This document shows positions 7,734 through 16,386 of a stretch of DNA of 64,000 bases, piece after piece. The notes under the pieces were generated by a model. The model did no database searches. It was not told where the DNA came from and worked only from the letters and a program-made list of their open reading frames with translations. Both the position numbers and the translations under genes were made by a program. The stretch spans positions 29,446 to 93,445 of the forward strand of contig NZ_SMRQ01000003.1 in NCBI RefSeq assembly GCF_004359965.1, in the 5' to 3' direction. The first letter of the stretch is position 1, and each line of letters begins with the position of its first letter. This DNA comes from Cognatilysobacter segetis (GTDB lineage Bacteria > Pseudomonadota > Gammaproteobacteria > Xanthomonadales > Xanthomonadaceae).

Positions 7734-8426
7734 TCAGGCGGCGTCGCGAAGCTCGTGCAGTTGCTGTTCGATCTGCAGGAGATCCGGCAGCAGCGCGGGC
7801 TCGTCGTTGAGACGGACGAGGGCCTGCACGCCCCGCGGCAGCGGCGCGTCCTGGGACTCGATGCTGAGCGCCGCCTTCGAAACCGTGACCAGGCGCGGGA
7901 AGCCCTGCGTCACCACCGCGAAGAACGGCAGGCGGCGATCACCGCCGAGCGCCTTCAGCACGATGACCTTGCTGCCCAGGCCCGGCGTGTCCTCGCCGAT
8001 GCCGGCCAGGCGGGAGAACGCGACCAGCGGCAACTGCCAGCCGCGCCAGCGCATGCGGCCCAGCAGCCAGTCGGCACCGCTCGCCTCGCGCTCCGGCTCG
8101 GCGTAGGACAGCACCTCGGCGATGGTGGCATTGGGCAGCAGCAGTCGCCCGCCGCCGACCTGGATGAGCACGCCGCGGATATCGCCGGATTCCTGCGCGG
8201 TCCATGCGGCCTGCACGCCGATCGCGGGCGCCGGCTGGAGCGCGGGCGAGGCGTCCGTCCCGACCTGCGTCATGGCGACGGCCTGCGCCAGCGCGACGTC
8301 CACGACCGGCGAGGCGGCGTCCGCCTCGACGTCGGCTTCGGGGGTTTCGATCGCGGCCTCGGCGATGCGCGCCCCGGAGGCGGGCATGGCGACGGCGGGA
8401 CGGCGATTGCGCTTCTTCTTCGACAC
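7734..8426 (-). CDS. CheW-domain protein, ChpC-like
   Basis: A 230-residue protein with a Lys/Arg-rich N-terminus (SKKKRNRR), a low-complexity Ala/Pro/Glu linker, and a CheW-like domain over about the last 140 residues (RGVLIQVGGGRLLLPNATIAEV, then LLGRMRWRGWQLPLVAF). CheW proteins couple receptors to CheA-type kinases; the position at the end of the pil-chp operon and the divergent CheW domain fit ChpC. The GTG at 8426 is chosen because a strong GAGGGGG lies just upstream and the preceding gene stops 10 nt away; the longer open frame begins inside that gene. In Pseudomonas ChpC can connect other receptors to the Chp kinase. Confidence 0.82.
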   Translation of the reverse strand: MSKKKRNRRPAVAMPASGARIAEAAIETPEADVEADAASPVVDVALAQAVAMTQVGTDASPALQPAPAIGVQAAWTAQESGDIRGVLIQVGGGRLLLPNATIAEVLSYAEPEREASGADWLLGRMRWRGWQLPLVAFSRLAGIGEDTPGLGSKVIVLKALGGDRRLPFFAVVTQGFPRLVTVSKAALSIESQDAPLPRGVQALVRLNDEPALLPDLLQIEQQLHELRDAA

Positions 8427-8436
8427 GGTTTCCCCC

Positions 8437-9876
8437 TCAGCGGCCCCAGCGGCCGGCGAGCATTGCAGCGAGTTCGGACGGCGGCGCACGGGTGCCGCCG
8501 CGTGCGGCGACCGCATCGGCGGCCGCGGCGTCGTAGCAGCCGTCGGGCGCCTGCGCGCCGACGAAGGTGCCCTGGCCGGCGAGTGCCGCGACGGCGTCGG
8601 TCAGGGACGGGTCGGCGCCGCTCAGGACGATCACGGCGCTGCCCACGGCCGGCAACTGACGCAACAGCGTGTCGCCCGATGCCGTGGCGAAGGCGCCCTT
8701 GGCGTCGAGCCCGACGTCATCGCCCAGGATGTAGATGTGGCCGCGCTGCGGAACCGTGCCCGCTTCCGCCAGCGACACCGGCAATGCCGATGCCCGCTGC
8801 AGCTGCGCGACAAGCTTGTCGTAGCGCGCGCCGTCCAGGCGCTGGCGGATCAGGATCGCGCGCTCGAACCGGGCGGGAATCCCGCCGAGCAACTGGCGCA
8901 CGGCATCCGGGCCGCCGATGCCCGCAAGCACCAGCACGACGCCTTCGCGCGTGTCGTCCACGAGTTCGAGCGAGGCGATGCGCCGCTCGAGATCGCCCAG
9001 ATCATGTCGCGGCCCGGCCGTGTGCGCCACGGCGGGTGGCGCCGCGTCGTCCGCGAGGCTGAGCTCGCCGAAGCTGATCCTCGGCTCGGCGACGGCGGCC
9101 GGCGCCGGCGCCACGTCCTCCTGCGACACCGCGTCGACGGCGATGAAGTCCTCCACGAGGCCGCCCTGCCACTCGACCTCGGGGAGAGGCGAGACATCGG
9201 GCAGCGGCACGTCGGGAAGCTCGGCATCGAGCTCGGCCAGCAACGGATCGAAATCCGTCGCGGTGAAATCCGGGCCCGTCACCGGCGGCAGATCGCCGGC
9301 CGGATCGGTCTCGAGTTCAAGCCCGTGCAGCGTCAGGCTGTAGTCGCTGCCGCCGCCGTCGCCCTCGGCCGCGACCGGGTCGAAGATGGCGAAATCCTGC
9401 CCAGCCGTCGCGGACTCGGGCACGGCGGCCGGGATGACGTCGCCGTCCTCGTCGACCGCGATCAGCTCTTCGAGCTGCATCGACAGGGCGTCGGTGGCAG
9501 GCACCAGGTCGGCGCCCGCGACCGGCGGCAGCACGTCGTCGCGATGGTGCAGCTTGGCGGCGAGGTGCCGGCGCCAGCGCGCCGCTTCCCAGCCGTCGCG
9601 CGAGGCGGCGACGTCGGCCTCCTCGAACATCACTTCGATCGCCGGGTCGCCGAGCATGCTGTCGAAACGGTCGAGCGCGTTCTCGCTCACCGCGTCGAGC
9701 ACGATCATCAGCACCTCGGGCGCCGTGCCGCGGATGGCCTCGGCCGATGCGGAGCCCGGATCCTCTTCGGCCACGATGTCGGCGCCGACCTCGAGCAACG
9801 CGTTGCGCACGCAGTCACGCGCGGTGCCCGGTCGGGCCAGCAGGGCGACGCGACGGCCCGTCTCACTCATGCGCAT
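8437..9876 (-). CDS. CheB-like protein (ChpB position), catalytic triad lost
   Basis: A 479-residue protein at the ChpB position. The N-terminus resembles a degenerate receiver (VALLARPGTARDCVRNALLE; LMIVLDAVSENALDRF), the middle (about 130-300) is acidic and low-complexity, and about the last 170 residues align with the CheB methylesterase domain. The catalytic residues do not match. The Ser of GASTGG is replaced (LAGIGGPDAV), the His of QHM is Arg (IRQRLDGA), and the Asp of GMGxDG falls in SGADPSLTDAV with Ser at that place. Methylesterase activity is therefore unlikely. The operon also lacks a PilK/CheR methyltransferase. The start overlaps chpA by 14 bp; a second ATG at 9870 is equally possible. 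It may act as a structural or binding protein; that is inference. Confidence 0.8.
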   Translation of the reverse strand: MRMSETGRRVALLARPGTARDCVRNALLEVGADIVAEEDPGSASAEAIRGTAPEVLMIVLDAVSENALDRFDSMLGDPAIEVMFEEADVAASRDGWEAARWRRHLAAKLHHRDDVLPPVAGADLVPATDALSMQLEELIAVDEDGDVIPAAVPESATAGQDFAIFDPVAAEGDGGGSDYSLTLHGLELETDPAGDLPPVTGPDFTATDFDPLLAELDAELPDVPLPDVSPLPEVEWQGGLVEDFIAVDAVSQEDVAPAPAAVAEPRISFGELSLADDAAPPAVAHTAGPRHDLGDLERRIASLELVDDTREGVVLVLAGIGGPDAVRQLLGGIPARFERAILIRQRLDGARYDKLVAQLQRASALPVSLAEAGTVPQRGHIYILGDDVGLDAKGAFATASGDTLLRQLPAVGSAVIVLSGADPSLTDAVAALAGQGTFVGAQAPDGCYDAAAADAVAARGGTRAPPSELAAMLAGRWGR

Positions 9877-12800
9877 GCACCCGGTCCAGCAGCTCGTTGA
9901 CGTTGCGCATCAGTTCCGGCTCCTGGTACGGCTTGCCGAGGTAGCGCTGCACGCCGAGCTCGAACGCGCGCTGGCGGTGCTTCTCGCCGGTACGCGACGT
10001 GATCATGATGATCGGCACGTCGCGCAGCCTCGAGTCGCTGCGCATCGCCGCGGCGAGCTCGTAGCCGTCCATGCGCGGCATTTCGATGTCCAGGAGCATC
10101 AGGTCGGGCACGCGCTCGGCCATGCGTTCCAGCGCGTCGATGCCGTCCTTCGCCGTGGCGACTTCGTAGCCGTGGCGTTCGAGCACGCGGCCGGTGACCT
10201 TGCGCATCGTCACCGAGTCGTCGACCACCATCACCAGCGGCACGGCGCGCTTCTCGACCACCGGCATCGGCGGCTCGACGAAACCGCGCGGCAGCGCGGC
10301 CTGGCGGCGCACCAGCGGGGCGACGTCGAGGATCACGACCACGCGGCCGTCGCCCATGATCGTCGCGCCGAAGATGCCCGGAACCGAGGCGACCTGCGGG
10401 CCGACCGGCTTGACCACGATTTCGCGGTTGCCGATGACCTGGTCGACCGTGACCGCGGCGCGCAGGTCGCCCGCGCGGATCAGCAGCAGCGGTACCTGCA
10501 GCAGGCCTTCGGCCTTCGCCGGCGTACCGCCCAGCAGGCGACCGAGGTCGTGGACCGCGTAGTCCTCGCCGCCGTAGCGGAAGTTGCCGCCGTCCTCGTT
10601 GTCGATCGCCGTCGCGAGGTCGTCGCGCGAGATGCGGCCGACGCCGCGGACCGAGGCGATCGGCACCGCGAACGTGGTCTCGCCGATGCGCACGAACACC
10701 GCCTGCGTGACGGCGAGCGTCTGCGGCAGGCGCAGGACGAACGTCGTGCCACGGCCGGTGGTGGTGTGGATGTCGATCGTGCCGCCGAGCTGGCGCACTT
10801 CCGAGGCGACCACGTCCATGCCGACGCCGCGACCGGCGAGGCGGCTGACTTCGTCCGCCGTCGAGAAGCCCGGCTCGAAGATCAGCATGTCGAGGTCGGA
10901 ATCGGCGAGTGCGGCGTCGCTGTGGATCAGCCCGCGCTCGATGCCGCGCCGGCGGATCGCGTCGCGATCCAGGCCGCGGCCGTCGTCGCCGACTTCCAGC
11001 ACGACTTCCGAACCCTCGCGGCGCACCGCGATGCGGATGGTGCCTTCCTCGGGCTTGCCGGCCGCGACGCGCTTGTCGGTGGACTCCAGGCCGTGCGCGA
11101 CCGCGTTGCGGAGCATGTGCTCCAGCGGCGCGGTCATGCGCTCCAGCACGTTGCGGTCCAGCTCGCCCTGCGTGCCTTCCAGGCGCAGCACGACCTGCTT
11201 GCCGAGTTCGCCGGACGCCTGGCGCACGACGCGGCGCAGGCGCGGCAGCAGGCCGTCGAACGGCACCATGCGGGTGCGCATGAGGCCTTCCTGCAGCTCG
11301 GACGACACGCGCGACTGCTGCAGCAGCAGGGTTTCGTACTGGCGCGTCAGGTCGTCGAACGTGGTCTGCAGCGAGGTCTGGTCGGCCGCGGACTCCGAGA
11401 GCGCGCGGGTCAGCTGCTGCAGGGTCGAGAAGCGATCGAGCTCCAGCGGGTCGAACGACGCCTCGGCGGCGTCCTCGCGCTGGTAGCGCGCGACGATCTG
11501 CGCTTCGGTCTCGATCTCGAGGCGGCGCAGCTGGTCGCGCATACGCGTGTTCGTCGCTTCCATTTCCGCGATCGCGGAACGGAACGCGCCGAGCTGCTGC
11601 TCGAGGCGGGCGCGGTAAATCGCGACCTCGCCCGCGTAGTTGACGAGCCGGTCGAGCAGGTCGGCGCGGATGCGCACCTGTTCCTGCGGCGCGCGCACCG
11701 CGATGTCCTCGTCGTCCGCGAGCAGGTGCGGCTGCTCGCCGATCGGCGCGGACAGCGGGGTGAGCTCGGCGACCGGCGCCGGCATCTGCACGGCCTCGGG
11801 CGCGGCAGCGATGTCGGCAGGCAACGGCAGGCGCTCGCCGCGTGCACGCGCTTCGAAGTGCGCGATCAACGCCAGCGGCATGCCGATCGCCTGGCGCTGG
11901 CCGACGCGGGTGATCATCGCGTGGAGCCGGTCGAAACCGCGCTCCAGCAGCGGCACGCCGTCGCGGCCGAGCTCGCTGCGATGGTCGACCACCGCTTCGA
12001 GCAGCGACTCCATGACGTGGCCGAGTTCGCCCACGGCCATGATGCCGGCCATGCGCGCGCCGCCCTTGAGCGTATGCAGGTCGCGCTGCAGGCCCGCCAG
12101 CGTCTCGCGGTCCTCCGGCTGCTGGCGCAGTTGCGCGAGCAGGCCGTCGGAATGGTCGAGCAGGTCGCCGCCTTCCTCGACGAAGATGTCGACGAGTTCC
12201 GGGTCCAGGCCGGTCAGGTCGAGCGCCGTCTCGGGGTCGGCTTCGTCGACCACGTGCGACGGCATCGCCTCGCCGGAGTCGACGGCCGCGGCAGCGGCGG
12301 CGATCGCCGCGCGGACCTGCTCGGCCATGCGTTGCTCGGCGGCGATGCGTTCGAGACGCTCGGCCTCGGCGCGCTGCGCTTCGATGCGCGCCTGCTCGCG
12401 ACGCGCGGATTCCTCACGCTCGCGCTCGACGCGCTCGGCCTCGGCACGCTCGGCTTCGATGCGTTCGCGCTCGGCGCGTTCCGCGGCCAGGCGCTCCTCC
12501 TCGATCCGGCGGGCTTCGGCGGCCTCGGCGGCGATCCGCTCGGCCTCGGCCTGTTCGGCGGCGAGGCGCTCCTGTTCGAGCCGCTCGGCTTCCAACCGCT
12601 CCTGTTCGAGGCGTTCTGCTTCGACCCGTTCGGCTTCCAGGCGTTCGGCTTCAGCCTGTTCGGCCGTCAAGCGCTCCTGCTCGACACGCTCGGCCTCGAG
12701 GCGCTCGGCCTCCAGACGCTGGGCCTCCGCTTCCTCGGCGGCGATGCGTTCGGCTTCGAGTCGCTCGGCTTCGGCGCGTTCCGCGGCGATGCGTTCGGCT

Positions 12801-15800
12801 TCGAGGCGCTCGGCCTCTTCGCGGACGGCCTGCTCGGCGGCCACGCGCTCGGCTTCGGCGCGTTCCGCGGCCAGACGCTCTTCTTCGTGACGCTGGGCCT
12901 CGTCCAGTTCCGCCAGACGGGCCTGTTCGATCGCGTGGGCTTCCTCGGCGGCCAGACGCTCCGCTTCGGCGCGTGCGGCGTCTTCGGCGGCGAGTCGCTC
13001 CGCTTCGGCCTGCTCCGCGGCGAGCCGCTCGGCGTCCAGGCGCTCCGCCTCGATCCGCGCCGCGTCCTCGGCGGCAGCGCGTTCGGCTTCCTCCGCAGCG
13101 AGACGCTCCGCTTCGGCGCGCGCGGCGTCCTCGGCGGCGATGCGTTCGGCCTCGGCCTGCTCCGCGGCGAGGCGCTCCGCTTCCATCCGCGCGGCTTCTT
13201 CGGCCGCAGCGCGTTCGGTCTCTTCTGCGGCGATACGCTCGGCTTCGGCGCGCGCGGCCTCTTCGGCGGCGAGTCGCTCGATCTCCGCTTGCTCGGTCGC
13301 GAGGCGCTCCGCTTCGATGCGTGCCGCTTCCAGACGCTCGGCCTCGAGCTGCGCTTCCTCCAGTTCCGCGAAGTCGGTTTCGGCCGATGCGTCCACCGGG
13401 TCCATCGCTGTCGCGGCGCGCGTATCCGGCAGGCTGTCGCGCAGCGCTGCGACGCGCTCGGCAAGTCCCTCGAAACGCGGCACGTGCGGCCGGTCGGCCT
13501 GTAGGCGCGCGAGCGTGCCACGGATCGCGGCAGCGACGTCGGCGATCGCCTCGATGCCTTCAGGCGTGGCGGCGGTGCCGGCGGCGAGCAGGCGCTTGAT
13601 GTAGGCCTCGGTCGGACCGGTGATGCCCGGGATCACCGGCACCTCGGTCATCGCGAACGCACCGTTGAGCGTGTGGATCGACCGCTGCAGGCGATCTTCC
13701 GCCGGCTGGGGCTGGCGGCGCGCGAGTTCCAGCCATTCGTCGATCGTGGCCAGGTGGCCATCGACTTCGGTCGCGAGGATCTCGAGCAGGACCGGGTCGA
13801 CGTAGGCGGGCTCGCCGAGCTCTTCCATTGGGACCGGCGCGGGCGCCGGCGCGGCAACGACCGGCACCTCGGCGGCGGCCACGAATCCTTCGCCGGTGTA
13901 GAAGGCTTCCTCGCCCTTCTCCAACCGATCGGCGATCGCTTCGTAACCAGCGAGGTCGGCGGTGACCGACGCCTGCCCCGCAAGCGCGGCGTGGAACTGG
14001 GGCAGCGTTGCGACCGCGTGGTCGATGATCGCCGCCACGGCCGGCGTGGGCGGCCGCGTGCCGTCGAGCACGCGGTTGAGCATGTTCTCGATCTTCCAGC
14101 TGAACTCGCCGAGCACGCGCGCGCCGACGAGTCGGCCGCTGCCCTTCAGCGTGTGGAAGACGCGGCGGACCGGGCGCAGGCGGTCGAGATCGGTCGGCAT
14201 CGCCTTCCAGGCCGGCAGCATCGACGCCAGGTTGTCCATCTCCTCCGACAGTTCCTCGAGGAAGACCTCGCGAATGTCGTCGTCGATGTCGGCATTGGCC
14301 TCGAAGCCGCCGAACACGGTGCCGCCCGTCGACGGGACGGCGTCCATGCGCACGGGCTCGATCGCATCCACGGCGGCGGCGTCGATCGCCACGGGCTCGT
14401 GCACGACCGGGGTGTCCTCCTCGCGCGCCTGCAGGTCGACGACCGCGAGCGACTCGGCGATGTGCGCGAGCACTTGCTCATCGTGCGCGTCGGTCGCGAG
14501 CGGCTCCGCCGACGCGTCCAGCGCCTCAGGGTGCAGTACCTCGGCGATGGCGGCGTCGACCGCGGGTTCGGCGGCGATCGCGGGCGCGGCGTCGATGGAC
14601 GCTGGCGCAGGCACCGGCCAGTAGTGCAGCGACGCGAGGCTGGCCTTCGCGATGTCGAGCATGCCGTCGCGGTTCGGTCGCTGGTCGCGCAGCGCTTCGA
14701 GGAAGTACTCGAGGCTGGCGAGCGCGTCGGCAAGCGCGTCGAGCTCGGCACCCGTCGGCACGTGGCGACGGTCGATCAGTTCCTGCTGGGCGTAGCGCGC
14801 GATGGCGTCCAGATAGCCGGCCGGGGCCTGCATCTGCACCATGCGCATCGCACCGGCGACTTCGTCGAGCAGGCGCGGCACTTCGGCGAGCTCGGCGTGG
14901 TCCCACGCGGTCTCGACGAACGCAACGAACGACTGGCGCGCATCGCCGAAGTTGGCGATGGCTTCGCGTACGACGATGTCGAGGACCTTGCGGGACTCGC
15001 GCGCGAGCGCGCCGCCGTCCTCCTCCGCATCCTCGAGGCCGAGGCGTGCGACCTGGTCGTCGAGCGACGCGTCGACGTAGAGCAGCGCGCCGGCGATGTC
15101 GAGAAGCGCGTGCTCGTCGGCCGGGCGCCGGCCTTCGACGACGTCCGCCATCGCGTCGCGCTGCTGCAGCACGACGCCGCGCGCCGTTCCCAGCCCCATC
15201 ATGCCGAGCGTGTCGCCGACCTGGGTCAGCGCCTCGACCTGCGGCTTCAGTTCGGCCACGTCGATGCGGCCGGTGCGCAGATGGATGTCGAGCGCGTCCT
15301 TGACGCGCATCAGGTCTTCCTTGATCGCGGCCGACACGGTGTCGAGCAGCGCGCGGTTGCGGCCGCTGAGCGAACCGCGCGCATGCGCGAGTTCGCTCTC
15401 GCTGGGACGCTGGGCGTCCAGCTCGAAGGTTTCGCGGATGTCGTCGAGGCGCGGATGGGAGGCGCCGCTGTGCGCCACGTGATAGAGCAGCTGGCGCGTT
15501 GCGTCGGCCGCTGCCTCCGGCGACATCGACATGCCGTCGGCGGATGCGTCGCGCACGGCCTGGTCCACGGCCGCGAACGCCTGGCGCAGGCCACGGCTGG
15601 TCGGCATGGCGCCATCGGCGATCGCCGCGGCGACGCCCTCGGCGACCCACAGCAGGCGCTGCAGCGCATCGCCACCGGCGGCGCGCATGAGCGCACCGAT
15701 CGCATCGACGAGCGCGCCGGCATCGGCCGGGTCGCCGCTTTCAGGCCATGCTTCCAGCGCCGCCGAGAGGCGCGCCGCGACCTGCGCGTCGACACCCGCG

Positions 15801-16270
15801 CCTTCGCCGCCGGCACCCGGCACCGCGCGCTCGAGATCCGGCGCGAACAGCATGCTTTCGCTCAGCCCCGCCGCGCCGCGCGCGGCGCGCAGCTCGTTGA
15901 GCAGCGGCAGCAGGACGATCGGGATGTCCCGATGACCGCCCTGCAGGCGCTCGAGGTAGTCGGGCAACTGCACGACGCCTCGCAGCAGCGCCGCGCAGGC
16001 CTCGTCACGGTCGGCGACCTCGCCGTTCTGCACGGCGATCGCGAGCGTCTCCATCTCCGACGCGACCATCGACGGGGCGTCGAGCTCGATCATCTGGAGC
16101 GTGCCGCGCACCTGGTGCAGGAGCGTGGCGCAGGCGCGCATGCGCGCGGTATCGCCGGAATCCTCCAGGAACGCCTCGATCTCCTGCCGCGCCTGGCGCA
16201 GGGTCTCGTCGAGTTCCGGCTTGATCCAGCCGAGCGTGGTCGTATCGATCACTTCGCGCATCGCGATCAT
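9863..16270 (-). CDS. chpA: ChpA, hybrid CheA-type kinase of the Pil-Chp system
   Basis: A 2135-residue cytoplasmic kinase that controls type IV pilus extension and retraction. Phosphotransfer (Hpt) motifs are visible at His706 (FHTLKGSG), His866 (IHTLNGAF, with Asn for the usual Lys) and His1399 (LHTLKGGAR); the N-terminus around His52 is a degenerate FimL-like Hpt. A Glu/Ala/Arg-rich helix fills about 965-1330. The dimerisation helices follow, then an ATPase with LRNAVAHGLE, GDDGRGLD and GRGVGMDV, a CheW-like domain, and a C-terminal receiver (VVDDSVTMRKV, LLDIEMPRMDGYE, GKPYQEPEL). The ATG at 16270 has GAGGTG nearby; Met4 is an alternative. The Pseudomonas homologue is about 2470 residues. 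Confidence 0.95.
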   Translation of the reverse strand: MIAMREVIDTTTLGWIKPELDETLRQARQEIEAFLEDSGDTARMRACATLLHQVRGTLQMIELDAPSMVASEMETLAIAVQNGEVADRDEACAALLRGVVQLPDYLERLQGGHRDIPIVLLPLLNELRAARGAAGLSESMLFAPDLERAVPGAGGEGAGVDAQVAARLSAALEAWPESGDPADAGALVDAIGALMRAAGGDALQRLLWVAEGVAAAIADGAMPTSRGLRQAFAAVDQAVRDASADGMSMSPEAAADATRQLLYHVAHSGASHPRLDDIRETFELDAQRPSESELAHARGSLSGRNRALLDTVSAAIKEDLMRVKDALDIHLRTGRIDVAELKPQVEALTQVGDTLGMMGLGTARGVVLQQRDAMADVVEGRRPADEHALLDIAGALLYVDASLDDQVARLGLEDAEEDGGALARESRKVLDIVVREAIANFGDARQSFVAFVETAWDHAELAEVPRLLDEVAGAMRMVQMQAPAGYLDAIARYAQQELIDRRHVPTGAELDALADALASLEYFLEALRDQRPNRDGMLDIAKASLASLHYWPVPAPASIDAAPAIAAEPAVDAAIAEVLHPEALDASAEPLATDAHDEQVLAHIAESLAVVDLQAREEDTPVVHEPVAIDAAAVDAIEPVRMDAVPSTGGTVFGGFEANADIDDDIREVFLEELSEEMDNLASMLPAWKAMPTDLDRLRPVRRVFHTLKGSGRLVGARVLGEFSWKIENMLNRVLDGTRPPTPAVAAIIDHAVATLPQFHAALAGQASVTADLAGYEAIADRLEKGEEAFYTGEGFVAAAEVPVVAAPAPAPVPMEELGEPAYVDPVLLEILATEVDGHLATIDEWLELARRQPQPAEDRLQRSIHTLNGAFAMTEVPVIPGITGPTEAYIKRLLAAGTAATPEGIEAIADVAAAIRGTLARLQADRPHVPRFEGLAERVAALRDSLPDTRAATAMDPVDASAETDFAELEEAQLEAERLEAARIEAERLATEQAEIERLAAEEAARAEAERIAAEETERAAAEEAARMEAERLAAEQAEAERIAAEDAARAEAERLAAEEAERAAAEDAARIEAERLDAERLAAEQAEAERLAAEDAARAEAERLAAEEAHAIEQARLAELDEAQRHEEERLAAERAEAERVAAEQAVREEAERLEAERIAAERAEAERLEAERIAAEEAEAQRLEAERLEAERVEQERLTAEQAEAERLEAERVEAERLEQERLEAERLEQERLAAEQAEAERIAAEAAEARRIEEERLAAERAERERIEAERAEAERVEREREESARREQARIEAQRAEAERLERIAAEQRMAEQVRAAIAAAAAAVDSGEAMPSHVVDEADPETALDLTGLDPELVDIFVEEGGDLLDHSDGLLAQLRQQPEDRETLAGLQRDLHTLKGGARMAGIMAVGELGHVMESLLEAVVDHRSELGRDGVPLLERGFDRLHAMITRVGQRQAIGMPLALIAHFEARARGERLPLPADIAAAPEAVQMPAPVAELTPLSAPIGEQPHLLADDEDIAVRAPQEQVRIRADLLDRLVNYAGEVAIYRARLEQQLGAFRSAIAEMEATNTRMRDQLRRLEIETEAQIVARYQREDAAEASFDPLELDRFSTLQQLTRALSESAADQTSLQTTFDDLTRQYETLLLQQSRVSSELQEGLMRTRMVPFDGLLPRLRRVVRQASGELGKQVVLRLEGTQGELDRNVLERMTAPLEHMLRNAVAHGLESTDKRVAAGKPEEGTIRIAVRREGSEVVLEVGDDGRGLDRDAIRRRGIERGLIHSDAALADSDLDMLIFEPGFSTADEVSRLAGRGVGMDVVASEVRQLGGTIDIHTTTGRGTTFVLRLPQTLAVTQAVFVRIGETTFAVPIASVRGVGRISRDDLATAIDNEDGGNFRYGGEDYAVHDLGRLLGGTPAKAEGLLQVPLLLIRAGDLRAAVTVDQVIGNREIVVKPVGPQVASVPGIFGATIMGDGRVVVILDVAPLVRRQAALPRGFVEPPMPVVEKRAVPLVMVVDDSVTMRKVTGRVLERHGYEVATAKDGIDALERMAERVPDLMLLDIEMPRMDGYELAAAMRSDSRLRDVPIIMITSRTGEKHRQRAFELGVQRYLGKPYQEPELMRNVNELLDRVHAHE
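12281..13381 (-). repeat. Glu/Ala/Arg heptad-like repeat inside chpA
   Basis: About 365 codons (ChpA residues 965-1330) repeat variants of AERLAAEEA and EAERLEAER with almost no other residues. The pattern predicts a long straight helix or coiled coil. It separates the front Hpt domains from the last Hpt and the kinase core. The repeated GAG/GCG/CGC codons leave the opposite strand free of stops, which creates a long false frame there. Confidence 0.9.
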
Positions 16271-16303
16271 CGTGCACCTCGCGCCTGGGCATCGGTGCGC
16301 GAA

Positions 16304-16323
16304 GCGCTCCCGTTCGGGAGCGC
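16304..16323. other. Inverted repeat between pilJ and chpA
   Basis: GCGCTCCCG (16304-16312) and CGGGAGCGC (16315-16323) form a strong hairpin in the 116-nt gap between pilJ and chpA. No U-run follows on the transcribed strand, so it is more likely an mRNA-stabilising or attenuating hairpin than a full terminator. Confidence 0.5.
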
Positions 16324-16386
16324 GGTCGCGCCGCAGCGGCGGTCAGGTGCGTGCAGGTTCATTTCGTCGGTTCGTTCGGTTCGCGA

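Noticed and set aside
9386..13504. A 1372-codon open frame on the plus strand
   Set aside because: It is the mirror of chpA: GAG/GCG/CGC-rich codons of the helical repeat leave no stops on the other strand. The translation is repetitive Gly/Phe/Leu/Ala or Arg/His-rich with no domain, and no ribosome site is seen.
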